From Ricinus communis (lineage: Eukaryota; Streptophyta; Magnoliopsida; Malpighiales; Euphorbiaceae), in NCBI RefSeq assembly GCF_019578655.1, contig NC_063256.1, positions 32,536,342 through 32,600,341 on the forward strand: a DNA stretch of 64,000 nucleotides, written 5' to 3'. The notes under the pieces are model-generated. The model was given only the letters and a program-made list of their open reading frames with translations, had not been told where the DNA came from and made no database searches. Below are positions 11,589 to 23,007 of this stretch, piece after piece. Numbering within the stretch: position 1 is the stretch's first letter; the number at the start of each line of letters is the position of its first letter. A program made the translations under genes and the position numbers.

Positions 11589-13836
11589 TGTCACAACCAG
11601 TTACATGCTAATTAACAGACATTTGCCAGGTAGCATACAAGCGTCGTAGACTATATATACTACATGTAGATAGGCCAATATGCAGATTGTTAAGAATCAA
11701 GGCATAAGGTTATTAACATATAAACATATGATTATACTTAAACATCATTTAACAAGTATTCAAACATCTTCATATGCCTTACAATGCACACTTCCATATA
11801 CATCACATAATTGCATACAAAATGCATCAGGAGGAGACTTCGCAAAACTGGCCCAAACCTGACAGAAGTGCTAAAAGCTAGACTTCGGATACAACCAACT
11901 GATGTACTACTATTTACAAACTTGAAAAAAAAATTGGAGAGGGGCGAGCCTCCAGCTCAGTAAATAAATAATCAACATAATCTATATCACATACACTTAA
12001 TACAATGTCCACCAATCACATAACTTACCATGATTCATAATTTACGCATAAGTTCATACCATTCTACTCAATTCATTATAACCATCATAAAAAAATACAA
12101 GTCAGCAATTATGGTTAATTCTTACGGCTCATGGATCCCCTTTATTGTGCTGCTCCGCCTCATCCTCACCTATTACACACGTAAGCTGCTCCGCCTCATC
12201 CTCACATTACACACTTTTATAGCCTCTCTAGGCTTTAGCCTCACATAAGCTTACGCACTTAACATCACAATTCAATTATTTTACTTATATCATATTCAAG
12301 CAATAACAATTATTCCACTCAACATCAATCATTTCCATCCCATTCATTCAAACATAACGCAATATTAAGCAAATACAACCATTCGCGGAACATTTGATTA
12401 AATATATGAATATAGCAAATATTAAATATTTACTTACTCAAAATACACTTATTCCTTCAACATAGAAGAATCTCCTTTCTCCATAACTTCCTTTCCAGGC
12501 CTTTGAGTTCCTGTTAACACATTCATCAATTCACATTTCACGCATATTCCAAATATTATGTAAATGCTAGTTCTAATACATTACAAGATCATCCCCTTTC
12601 TAATTTATAGGTCTAACTCTTCCTCTAAGACTCTCAATCACTGTTTTAATATCATATAAACATATTCCATCTAGCTATATACCAATTTAACTCAAATTAA
12701 CATCAAATGAATAACATAAAACTAATCTCCAACATCTCTGTTTTCTAGATAGAATTTAGTACCAAAGTATATTTATTGCTGGGAAAAAATTGGCTTAATA
12801 TAAAAATTTCGTATTAAATAGAAATATACTTTTATATGCCTAGTTTCATCTCCAAGAAGAATTACTCAATTCCGACTTCTATAGATTTAATTATTCCCAA
12901 ATTACAGAGCAAGGGTCATACAGCTCGTTGTACCCGAGCAGCAATTTATTTGCTCAATTTAAGCAACCAAAACGGCAAAACTAGAAAAATTATAAAACTA
13001 GAAAGTTATAGAGGACTCATCAAAATTTCCATAGACGCCAATTAAGTTTAATTTGGACTTATATAACGCATGTTATGCCCAAAATACAGAACATCAAGGT
13101 TGCTGGAATTTTGACAGTTTTCTGTCTTGATATACTTAAACTTAAATCAAGCTTAATCTCTATGCAATCATTCAATACTCTACTAATTCATGATAATCAT
13201 ACCTTTAATAATCAATGAAAGCATCAATTGAAGTTTTTTCAATTTATAATCAAGAACCCTAATGACAAATTAATAATACTCAAGTAACAACTCACCAATT
13301 TCAGCTTTTGGGTTGCTAATATGCTCAAATCCTTTAGCTTTAGCTTGGCTCCTTCAATAGTTGGTAAAATCCTATCTTAATTTTAAGTTCACTCCTCTCT
13401 CTTGTTTCAAATTTTCAGTTTTTGGCCATGTACGAATTTTAGAGAAATGAAGAGGTAAAATAAGCTTGCTCATGGTTCCAATTTCCAAGATTCATCCCTC
13501 AATGTCACCACCTACTAAAATTAGTTTTATCATCCCAAGTTAATTCTTACTAATCATACATAGGTACTAACTTTTAATTGTATCTTTTAAGTCCAATCTA
13601 TTTATCCAACCTTCAACTATTGGTTCAATTAAGTCTTAAGGCTTAATACACATAACCCAAGTACTTAATCAACTTATCTAAATTAATAATCTAATATCAT
13701 GCTTCTTATTCTCTACTTATAATTAATATATATATCTATTCTCATAAAATAAAAATATTATTAATATACCATCATATGCCCAATGATTAAATGTAAATGC
13801 ACATAACATGTATGATGAGAAAATGCAGGCGTTACA
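11589..13836. mobile_element. Solo LTR inside copia-2, target duplication CTTAG/CTCAG
   Basis: The segment starts TGTCACAACC and ends GGCGTTACA, so it has TG...CA ends within a short inverted repeat. CTTAG (11584-11588) precedes it and CTCAG (13837-13841) follows, a 5-bp target duplication with one mismatch. Copia-2 coding text resumes on either side. At about 2.25 kb with no protein domain, it fits a solo LTR of a Ty3-gypsy element left by LTR-LTR recombination. A 36-bp tandem pair lies at 12149-12220. Orientation is not settled; TGTAACGCC...TGTGACA on the minus strand is plausible. Confidence 0.82.
12149..12220. repeat. 36-bp tandem duplication within the solo LTR
   Basis: Two adjacent units begin GCTGCTCCGCCTCATCC and end with a TTACACAC-type tail. 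Confidence 0.85.
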
Positions 13837-13841
13837 CTCAG

Positions 13842-14585
13842 GGTTATACAAATAGCCTTTAACCCCTAAACCATAACCTAAGAAAAATGCACTTTTTCAC
13901 ACGAGGTTCCAATTTGCCCTCGTTTACATGAGCATAAGCAGGACAACCTAATATTCTAAGATTAGAATAATCAATAGGGTTTCCTGACCAAACTTCTTCT
14001 GGAATGTTGTTGTCGATGGATCTATTTGGGAACGGTTTACTAAATAATATGCGGCCGTAGCCGCTTTAGCCCAAAAATCTTTTTCCAAACCAGAATGAGA
14101 AAGCATGCAACAAACTCTCTCTAAAATAGTTATGTTCATTCGTTCTGCAACTCAATTATGTTATGGAGTTCTTGGAATGGTATGGTGTCTGGCAATACCT
14201 TCCTTCTTGCAGAAATCATTGAATTCATTTAAACAAAACTCAAGATCGTTATCTGTTCTCAATCTCTTCACCTTCTTACCAGTTTGATTTTCAATCAACA
14301 CTTTCCACTCCTTGAAAGTGGAAAATGCTTCATTCTTGTGTTTGAGAAAATAAATCGAGAGCTTCCTTGAGAGATCATCAATAATGGTCAACATATAGTG
14401 ACGTCCTCCTTTTGAAGGAACTTGTGAAGGACCCCAAAGGTCCAAATGAATGTAATCCAATGTACCCTTGGTTCTGTGAATGGCTTTAGAAAAGCTAACC
14501 TTTTTCTGCTTACCAAAAATACAATGTTTGCAGAAATCAACCTTACCGGTACAATGGTTACCAAGGCGATCCTTCTTTAATTTCC
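13842..14585 (-). pseudogene. copia-2 integrase
   Basis: On the minus strand from about 14580: NHCTGKVDFC-x2-C-IFGKQKK (zinc region), then IHLDLWGPSQVPSKGGRHY with the first catalytic Asp, IIDDLSRKLSIYFLK, RTDNDLEF with the second Asp, and VAERMNITILERV with the Glu. DFWAKAATAAYYLVNRS and LGCPAYAHV...LEPRVKKCIFL follow. All three catalytic residues survive, but stops fall in the TP-HN-VAER segment and near the end. The sequence runs into the target site of the solo LTR. Confidence 0.9.
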
Positions 14586-15065
14586 TTTAAAATTTTTAAA
14601 ATTTTATTAATGTAATAATATAAAAATTATCTTAAAATTACTTATTGATTTTAATTCTAATATTATATAAATTAATACTATAAATATAATTAAAATTAAT
14701 ATTTTTAGAATTAGAAATTATTATATAATTAAAAATATTAATTTATTAGTGAATATAACATTTAAAGATTATTTTCTATAATTAAAATTATTATCTAATT
14801 AGAAAATTAATTTATTAGTTAATATATTATTAAAATATAATTATTATATTTCTTAGGATAATAATTATATAATTAAAAACTAATCATCATCTATTAAGGA
14901 ATCTAATTAATTATTAATATATTATTTCTTAAGATTAGAATTAGTGTTTTACACATAAGATTGAATCTCATGTATCAAAATAAGTCCACATATCAAATTA
15001 AAAGATTTATATATAAAAATTAAATATAAATATCAAAAAATATTTAAATTTCAGAAATTATATTC
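14586..15065 (-). repeat. AT-rich Helitron-like repeat, copy 2
   Basis: In reverse complement it reproduces the order of blocks seen at 5155-5823, including the GATAATTTTTATATTATTA block and an ATTCAATCTTATGTG-type block. It lies directly against the end of copia-2. The terminal CTAGT is not preserved. Confidence 0.45.
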
Positions 15066-15369
15066 GGTTCTACTTAATTTTAGCATATAAGTATTACTAT
15101 GGCTTTATAGACCTGATGGAATCTGGCTATAAACTCATAATTTATCTTAAGAGCATCACCTCAAATACGAACAAGGAAATAACATAAGTCGTAAAAATAA
15201 CACATGCTAATCATTTTCTTAATAAAAGCAATCCAAAATCTAGCTTTGGCCACTTTTTTTTATTAAAAATGTCATATATAAAAAATATATATATTTATTT
15301 ACATAAGTATTATAATTACTTTATTTATAAATAATAATATAATTGAATTTATAAAAAATATTTAGCAGA

Positions 15370-15910
15370 GTTTTTAATACTTTATAATTATTTATAATAT
15401 TTTAAAAAATAATAATAAATTAAATATCTTTAAATGTCTTTCTCAAAAATTCTCTTAATATTTAAGATTTTATTAATTTCAAAAGAATTATTAGTGTAAT
15501 AATATAAAATTATTTCAAGAATATTTATTAATTGATTTTTTAGTATTATATGAATTAATATTCTAAATATAATTAGTATTACTATTTTTAGGTTTTAAAT
15601 TTATTGTATATTAACTTATTAATTAACAAAAATATTTAGCATATGATTTAGGATGTTATCTTTTAGAATTAGAATCATTATGTAATTAAGAAACTGATTT
15701 ATTAGTTAATATAATATTAAAATATAATTAAAATAATAATTTTAAAATTAAAGTTATTATTATTTAATTAAAATGTAACTTATTAATCATTCAATTAATA
15801 AGACAAACAATAATATTACATATAAACTTAAATTTTATGTGTAAACAATAAATACACATCTTAAAATACAAATCATGTCAAAGTTTAGAGACATATATAA
15901 AAAAAAATAT
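15370..15910 (-). repeat. AT-rich Helitron-like repeat, copy 3
   Basis: It shares the same AT-rich blocks, in reverse orientation, with 5155-5823 and 14586-15065, for example TTATTAGTGTAATAATATAA and TTTTATGTGTAAAC. Boundaries are approximate. The 300 bp between copies 2 and 3 hold nothing recognisable. Confidence 0.4.
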
Positions 15911-15920
15911 ATTTTTAAAT

Positions 15921-15925
<5 letters not shown>

Positions 15926-15968
<43 letters not shown>

Positions 15969-16189
15969 TTATTTATTTATATATATATATAGGGCGTACG
16001 GATTAGGATTGAGACCAATATGTCGGGGTTTTGCAGTAACGACTACAAAACCTCTATGCCCACCTGCACATCTTGACTGCCCTGTTACACCGGAGGCGCC
16101 GTTACTCGGAAACAAGCCTGAGTCAAGAATTAGGGCCTCACAATCACTAGCCAATATGCTTTTTTCTCATGTCTTTCTTCATTCATGGT

Positions 16190-16237
<48 letters not shown>
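15926..16237. other. GC-rich islet enclosed by two (AT)n tracts
   Basis: (AT)n tracts at about 15928-15991 (with an ATTT interruption) and 16193-16237 flank about 200 bp of G+C-rich sequence (15992-16192). The islet has a roughly 50-codon open minus frame (MASDCEALILDSGLFPSNG...) with no family I recognise. The layout suggests insertion of a foreign piece into one (AT)n tract, with part of the tract on either side. Identity unknown. Confidence 0.6.
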
Positions 16238-16239
<2 letters not shown>

Positions 16240-16241
<2 letters not shown>

Positions 16242-16968
16242 TAAAAGTTCTATAATAGATAATTTGCAAGTAATTTATGCACTAGGTGCACGGTAACAAA
16301 ATCCTATCTATAATTTCCTAACAGAGTCTTACTAACTTAATTATATTAATTTATTTATTAATTTAATTATATATTATATAACTTATTTAGTATAAATCTA
16401 ATTCTGAAAATTCAATTCTATCAGAATTCTAAATTAATAATTATTTTAATTTTAAAAAAATAATATTTTAATTATGGCTATAGTGTGGCTTATATAGGAT
16501 CTTATAATAAAATTACTAATCAAAATAAATGATAATATTAAATACATTATGATTTTAAGTAGTAATCTAACAATATTAAGAGCTTATTAAGATAAATAAT
16601 CAAATATAATTAATAAATTGGATACCCAAATTATTTAGTGCTACATAATTCTGCTAATTTGCTATATTTTCATTATGCTTTTTCCTTTGATTTTTTAACA
16701 ACCATTTTAATTCAAGATTATTTAGGAATATAAAAACTAAAGAAAATACAATTAAAGCTATAATTAAATAGACCAGGTAAAAACATATAGTTCGGAGTCT
16801 TAGTTAATTCAGCTATATAGGTGATAATTAATTTACATTTCATTCAATATAAATTACCATTCAAAATATAAATTTTTAAAACTAAAATACTTATTCTTAA
16901 CAAGATATATAGTAATCTCTATACATTCATTATTCATGCCTTTTTAGATGACTTTTAAATGTTATTAA
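16240..16968. other. AT-rich stretch without recognisable features
   Basis: No open frame with motif content, no repeat boundary and no RNA gene seen. Confidence 0.6.
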
Positions 16969-17038
16969 GATTTTAATTCTATACATGTTTGTTTTAGGAT
17001 TTTAATTCTATACATGTTTGTTTTAGGATTTTAATTCT
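16969..17038. repeat. 29-bp tandem repeat, 2.4 copies
   Basis: The unit GATTTTAATTCTATACATG plus TTTGTTTTAG is repeated exactly at 16969-16997 and 16998-17026, with a partial third copy. Confidence 0.9.
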
Positions 17039-17170
17039 TAATAATTAGAACATACACATTATTATTGTATATAATATTTAAAGATAAATAGTTAGTTATT
17101 TGCTTAAAGATAATGGCACTTTCTTTGTTGAATAAATTATCAGAATATATGTAGAATTTCTTTGCTTTGA

Positions 17171-17171
17171 A

Positions 17172-17211
<40 letters not shown>
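17171..17211. repeat. (ATT)n microsatellite
   Basis: About 13 uninterrupted trinucleotide units. Confidence 0.95.
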
Positions 17212-17213
<2 letters not shown>

Positions 17214-17260
17214 GTTTAGTGAAGTCATAATTGGATGACCTATTCAGTAGTTAACAGTAA

Positions 17261-17662
17261 GAGCATCCTTGATGTTATTATATATTTTAAAGAGTATAAT
17301 TTTTATAATCAAAAATATTTTAAGAAGTATTTACATAAAAAGAGTAAAATATTTTTTTAAATTTAATAAATTTTTTATATTTTAGTCTATATCTTGCTGT
17401 TATTTTCATAAATATTAATAGTTTTAATTTTTTTAATTTTTTTATTTTTACTAATAAAAAAATTTACAAATATCAATTAAATTAAATGCATAAAAATTTA
17501 TAATGCATTTATTAAATATAGAGTGAAAAGTGAAGTTATTTCATATGATTTGACTCTCTATTTTATATCTAAAAAATAAAGAGTATATTGAAATTTTATT
17601 TTATAGTATAGCTCTTTAAAATAAAATGTTTGACATATATAACGAGGGCATTAGATATGCTC
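17261..17662. mobile_element. PIF/Harbinger-like MITE with TAA target duplication
   Basis: The left end GAGCATCCTTGATG and right end GGGCATTAGATATGCTC are imperfect inverted repeats. They recall the GAGCATC-type termini of common plant MITEs. TAA flanks both ends (17258-17260 and 17663-17665), the 3-bp TWA duplication typical of PIF/Harbinger. The 402-bp body is AT-rich and non-coding. A related, incomplete copy begins at 42197. Confidence 0.75.
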
Positions 17663-17692
17663 TAATATATAAATTTCTCATAAAAATATTTA

Positions 17693-18018
17693 GGCCAAAT
17701 GCATATTTGGATACTTTAACTTGAATTATTTGATCATTTTATTAACTTTTAATATAATTTGATAGACACCTAAATTTGTATTTTTTTTTATAATATTTAA
17801 ATACTTTTTAATACATAATTTCATTCAATACATCCATATATATTATATATAGATATTTTAAAGTCATTATAAAATATAAATTTAAGTATTTGTTGAATTA
17901 AATTGAAAATTAAAAATTAAAAATTTTATATGAATTATAAAAATATAGTTTAAATATTTTTAAATTAAATTAAAAATTAAGGTATTAAAATTCAAAATGT
18001 ATGATTATGCATTGCGGC
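17693..18018. mobile_element. MITE-like element with inverted ATGCATA ends
   Basis: It begins GGCCAAATGCATATTTGGA and ends ATGATTATGCATTGCGGC, which are imperfect inverted repeats around ATGCATA/TATGCAT. The interior matches 1771-2065 in the same order. Target duplications are not clear and the superfamily is unresolved. Confidence 0.5.
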
Positions 18019-18558
18019 AAACATTTAAGAACCACAACTTCCTTTCAGTTCTGTCTCCTCTCCCAGCTTGCCAAGTTGCATGGCTGCAGGAGAATTTACT
18101 GCTGTAACTTTTCCGGTGATTTATGAAATTATCAATAATAGACATTCAATGAGGAAAATTTATATCTTTCCTTTGAATTATGGGGCCCGCAACTTAATTA
18201 TTATACTTAGAAGAATTAAACTTTTCTCTAATGAAAGTTTATTAATATATTATGTAAAGTAAAAATTCATGTCATTTAGATTTCACTTCAATTTATATAC
18301 ATGCACATATGTCATGTGGCCCCTAATGGTCATCACGAATGTTAAAACAAATAGGTTACTATTATTTAATTTTATCTTTTATAGATTTTAATATAAATAT
18401 ATTAAATTAAAACCTATTCTAACTATAAAATTACAAATAAATATTTATAATAATAAGCAATATAGTGATAAATACTAAAAGTAAATAATTTAACACGACA
18501 ACTTAGATAAAATATAAATAAAGAAGATTGTATTTATTAAAGATATTACTTACTTATT

Positions 18559-18760
18559 GTTGGTACTGTTGAATCACTTAAAGATATGAGTTACTCTTCT
18601 TCTGGCTTTTATAAGCCTAATAAAAGGATGAAGAACAGCCAATGTTTTACAGATCTTGGAAACGTGGTATATAGTTCAAGAAATAGTCAAAACACTCACT
18701 ACATTCCCAAATAGTAGGAATTATTAGCTGAAAGAAATCTTAATAATAATTAACTCAGCA
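18559..18760 (-). repeat. copia-3 3' LTR (probable)
   Basis: On the minus strand it runs TGCTGAGTTA...GTACCAACA, about 200 bp, with a TATA-like TTATAAAAGCC (18604-18617). A purine-rich tract (TTAAGAGAGG, about 18769-18778) separates it from the RNase H tail. There is no partner LTR in the window to confirm the ends. Confidence 0.55.
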
Positions 18761-18781
18761 AATTCCTCTCTTAAATTGATT

Positions 18782-19140
18782 GGAGTACTGCATTCAGTTT
18801 AGAGATGGTACCACACATGACCCTAGTAACTTACGCAACTTCAAGAATACATCAAGCATAAATGGTTTTGTTATAATGTCTATGACTTGGTCTTGAGCCC
18901 CACAGTGCTGTAGTTCAACTACTCTATCTTTGGTTAAATCATGCAAGAAATGGAATCTTACATCAATGTGTTTGCTGCATCCGTGCAAGACTGAGTTCTT
19001 GGACAGCTTGATAGTAGAACTGTTGTCACATAATGCTGTAATGCACTTGTCTTGAGAAGACCAAGCTTTTGTAATACTCTCTTCCTCCATATACCTTGAA
19101 ATACACAAGTAGCTGAAGTCCGTCGGTAAATGCAAAGTAT
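18782..19140 (-). pseudogene. copia-3 RNase H C-terminal fragment
   Basis: The minus-strand frame 19135-18794 carries ALCDNSSTIKLSKNSVLHG, SKHIDVRFHFLHDLTKDRVVEL and DQVIDIITKPF...LRKLLG. These match the last third of the copia RNase H (D-N-x-S, KHI-D-x-R-(Y/F)-H-F, Q-V-A-D-I-F-T-K-P). The frame is open to its stop, but everything upstream is missing. The break at about 19140 coincides with the end of the CACTA sequence, so one element probably truncated the other. Confidence 0.88.
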
Positions 19141-19322
19141 TTTTTTGAAAAACTAATTAGCATATAATATTAATGTTCATTTTAGTTATAATAATTAAAA
19201 ATAATAATAATAATAATAATTATGAAATTGCAAAATAAAATTTAATCATATATAAAAATATATAACAAAATTAATCAACTACGAATAAAAATGTTACAAT
19301 ATATAGTATAAGAAAAATCTAT

Positions 19323-20851
19323 CTAATCAGAGGCAGTGAAGGAGGTGGAGCTGGCCTCGTCCTCAGCTAGACAATCGGGGGTAGCAGTGACAGATACACC
19401 GGCTAGCAGAGCAGGCATAGGTGGTGGAACGATGCCAACACCAAATATGCGACTCATGTGTTGCATCGTCCGCTCTAGATCTGCTATGCAGACACTGTAC
19501 TATTGATCTAGCTCTACTCGTAGTTCGCGTATAAGCGCCTCCCGCGTATGATTAAATGTTCAGTGAAGGTGCATACCTCTGAACCTAGACCTATAGATGT
19601 GCTACTTCTTCTTTCCACCAACAACGTCGATGAATAGCTATGACGTGTCAACGATAGAGGATCGGAAGAACCCTTGCTAGGCTAAGATGCAGTAACTGCC
19701 CGTGCATCAACAATATGTTGTATTAGACACAAGTTAAAATTAATTAAATACAATATTAAATTAAAATACTAGAAATCATAATGAGTTATTTATAAGTTAT
19801 AAGTAACAACGACATGCTAGGACTTGATGTCAATGAACTGCCCATCGGTCGTGCTATGCATCCACCATAACAGCTCAAACACGATAGGCTTGCAACCTAA
19901 CTTTCTAGCCTGAATAAAAAAATGGTCAAATTAAAAACAACTCTTATCAGCGTTCGTCTATGGTCGATGGCCGACCTTGACCCAACAGTATGACAAGCAG
20001 GCCCTATACTAAGGCTGGAAACCTCTTTGACACTATTCTTATTATGGATCTCAAAGGATGCCTTCACCCAGGGCCTCTTCCAATACTCTTTCCAGTGTGC
20101 CTAAGTGTCCCCTAGGACACACTAAGGCCTCTTTATGCTCCTCTTCCAACTAGATACTATGTCGCAGTATCTTTCGGCTACCTGTCTATCCCAAGCAGGT
20201 TGGAAATGGTGCTCCTACTTAGGCTCCCAGATGAAAAATCTCTACAAATAAAAAAATAGAAAATGTTAACATTAATCAATTGTAAATATTAAATTAATTT
20301 ATAATCATAATATATATTACCTTCCACTCGGTGAAGTACAAGCCCTTTGTCGCCTTAGGCATGAATCTCCATTCATACCCTTCATGCTCGATGGCGTTCT
20401 TGAGATCTTTATAGCCCTGTCAAACACAAATAAGACAGTACCAGCCTGTATATAGGAATAAAATGCAGTTAGTTTATACAATAATAAGTAATTATTTGCA
20501 GAAATTATCAATATAAATAAATAGTTAATTTTATTACATATCATTCTCAATCCGAATACGGGGTTTCGAGCTCCCCAATGAAGATCCGACCAATGAGGTC
20601 CCCTCAAGTGATGGCACAAGTGTGGTAGGAGGTAGAATAAGAGTGGTGGGTGGTGGAATAGAAGCGGTAGGTGGTGGAACCTAAGTAGAAGGTGAAGAAA
20701 CTATGGGTTTAATGAAGGGTGGTAGAGACAATAGTAGCCTCGAATTTGATGTAGAAGAAGGTTTTTATGTTTAGGATGTCTTCATGATAGGAGGTATGGA
20801 TAGCGGAGTAGGTTGTCCTCGATGCTCCTTATAAGGGCGCTTGTCTGCCAT
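19323..20851 (-). pseudogene. Transposase_24 / TNPA-type gene of the CACTA element
   Basis: An ATG at 20851 opens a proline-rich N-terminus (MADKRPYKEHRGQPTPLS...). Plausible GT-AG introns lie at about 20418-20541 and 20243-20322. Exonic blocks read GYKDLKNAIEHEGYEWRFM, FTEWK, RFFIWEPK...WDRQVAERY, W-K-E-Y-W-K-R-P, and GPACHTVGSRSAIDHRR. LWWMHSTTDGQFIDIKS, a GGKKK block and a C-terminal helical ELDQQYSVCIADLERTM follow. This order is that of plant Transposase_24 (Ptta/En/Spm) proteins, which bind the element's subterminal repeats. A stop in the second exon region and shifts near 19800 show it is inactive. Confidence 0.8.
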
Positions 20852-20879
20852 CTGAGTTATTTAGCTTTTTGCAATATAG

Positions 20880-23007
20880 AACATCAAAAATTATTTAAAA
20901 AACACATCAAAAGCTTAAATTAAACAATAATAATGAATATAAAAATAGTATAAAATAATATAGACATATTGCATCTAAAGTGAATTACATAAAAATATCT
21001 TAGATGACTAAGTATCACTATTATTTGACTCTTTATTCTAGTTGTCTGTTTCTCAATCAAGTTTCAAGTCATCGTCACTACTCTCATTTTCATCTCCAAG
21101 TTTTATTAACCCACCATCCATATCATTCAAAGAAGCTGAATCTTTGTGTAACAGTACCAAACATATAATGTTAAACTAATCCTCATGAAATGATGGTGGT
21201 AGACCTAATGGAGTTTTAGATGATGATTCTAGAACTTCCACATCATATCTCAATTTTATTTCACAAATGGCCCACTAGTCGCTCTTATTCCAACGCAAGC
21301 TCAGATATATGCAATATTAAATCTGATTTGCTTGAACTGAAAGTATAAATGGTTCATATCCATTAAACTTACACTTATAATTTACATTAACAAGCTTGTA
21401 CTCGATATGAACCTTTGTAGCCAAATTCGATATCGTGTCAAACCAGTCACACTTGAATAGTACAATCTTCTTAATTGGCAAACCTGAATACTTCAACTGT
21501 ACCATTTCTAACAGTCAGCTCTTAGGCACACTCCATTTTTCATTGTTGATCTACCTAAACTGTGCCCAACTTTGTGAAATCTAAACCCATTAAAAATTTA
21601 CCCTAGATAGTTTATGATTGATCCGAAAGGGCCACTTAATAGATCCTTTATTAGTTGGTTCGTTTCGCTATCACTTGCCTACAATTGAAGGAGATTCGCA
21701 ATTGTTAATGCATTGATATTGAAGCTTAGCATTATTATGAATACATGGTAAAAAAACTTATAGCACTTTTTAACCAATCTGCAAACTATTTTCTAGTTTA
21801 GCATCCACTTGTTGATTGGAGATGTTTGGTTGTATCATTTTCAATTGTTCAATATACACCCTTTCATAATTGTAATTATCATTAGTAAGTAAAATTGCAT
21901 AAAAATAAAAGCTTAGCTTAATTAAGGTAAATAGTTTAACTTATTGTATATAGGGTTGCACTTAAGAGCAATTAAGTAATATGTAACTGCAAGCGGCTCT
22001 ATACTTTTCATTTGTCTGTACCTTATTTTTTTCTTTACAAATGGTTGGCCTAGATGATTGAATATGGAAAGATTCTCATCTTGATTTTTGACAATATTTA
22101 CATGCCCATCAACATTTTGAGGCACAATTATATGTTTTGTGGTGACATAGTCCTCAAAATAGTAAGAACAAAATGAGAATGCCTCTTCCACTAAGTAAGC
22201 ATTGCATATTGACCCTTCGACCTTTGTTTATTTCTAATATTGATTTTTATCTTTCGAATGTACCTCTTAAAAGGATACATCAACTTGTATTATATTGACA
22301 CATCAATTCTCGTTTCATAAGCCAAATGGACCAGTAAATATTCTATGGGATCAAAAAAGCTTGGAAGGAAAATTTATTCCAACTTACATAGAATAACATT
22401 TATATCTCTCTCCAAACGAAGCATATTGTCAGTACTTAAGGCATTAGTTGTTAATTCTTAAAGAACAAACTAAGTTCGGTCAGAGCCTTCTATACATTTG
22501 TAGGGAGTAGTTCACGAAATGTAATTAGAATTAACCTCTATATAAATACATGACAATAGTGGCTTTTCATGCCAAATAACTTTAGCTTTTGTATATCAAG
22601 ACATCAGGCCATATTAGACACATATCCTTCAGGAAATCCAAGGCTTTTAACCTAGTCATGAAATACCTTTTTTACATGCTTGTCAAGTGTATAACTAGCT
22701 TTTAGGTACTTGTACTTTTCTATAGCACCATGTTTCAATTCAGACCGCCGACAGTAACCATTATCTTATCTCTAGACTTATAAGTGTCTTTAATCTTCTT
22801 CGGAACAATCATTACAGTATTGAAGACATTAGTAAACACATTCTTCTTTATATGCATGACATCCAAATAATGGAAAATCCTAAAAATGCTTATTTTCTTC
22901 CGACACATATTTTACATATTGGGCATTGACTTCTTCTACACCATGTTTCATAATCTTTTTTAGTCTCAAGTCAACTAACTCTTGTAAAATCATGCCTAGA
23001 GCGAACA
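20880..23007 (-). pseudogene. CACTA tnp2 transposase, C-terminal part with DUF4216
   Basis: The coding text resumes below the gypsy insertion with FALGMILQELVDLRLKKIMKHG. LDVMHIKKNVFTNVFNTVM (about 22800-22868) is the LD-x-MHI-x-KNV motif of plant TNP2. The open block 22191-21922 ends in YYLIALKCNPIY. The DUF4216 domain at 21505-21317 contains KKIVLFKCDWFD and PFILSVQANQI. Many stops separate the blocks. TNP2 is the catalytic transposase that cuts at the element ends; this copy is dead. Confidence 0.85.
23003..23007. other. Target-site duplication GAACA (left copy)
   Basis: GAACA at 23003-23007 matches GAACA at 34329-34333, bracketing TGTCACGACC...GTATTACA. With the insert and one copy removed, the tnp2 frame reads across without a shift. 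Confidence 0.93.

Larger units (their letters stand above)
10040..14585 (-). mobile_element. Ty1-copia remnant (copia-2), split by a solo LTR
   Basis: Read from 14585 downwards: GAG-pre-integrase zinc region, integrase core, [solo LTR 11589-13836], linker, reverse transcriptase and the start of RNase H. Both LTRs, gag, protease and the RNase H terminus are missing. The protein text is of the Tnt1/Tork type (TTFQKKFG, KGY...NPE, NVTFNENV). It is a different copia lineage from copia-1 beside it. Confidence 0.9.

Noticed and set aside
18068..18262. 64-codon frame with a plausible start
   Set aside because: No motif, ends in AT-rich text, no neighbour to support it.
18694..18705. CACTACATTCCC as the left CACTA terminus
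   Set aside because: It falls inside the copia-3 LTR, with copia coding text between it and the CACTA genes.
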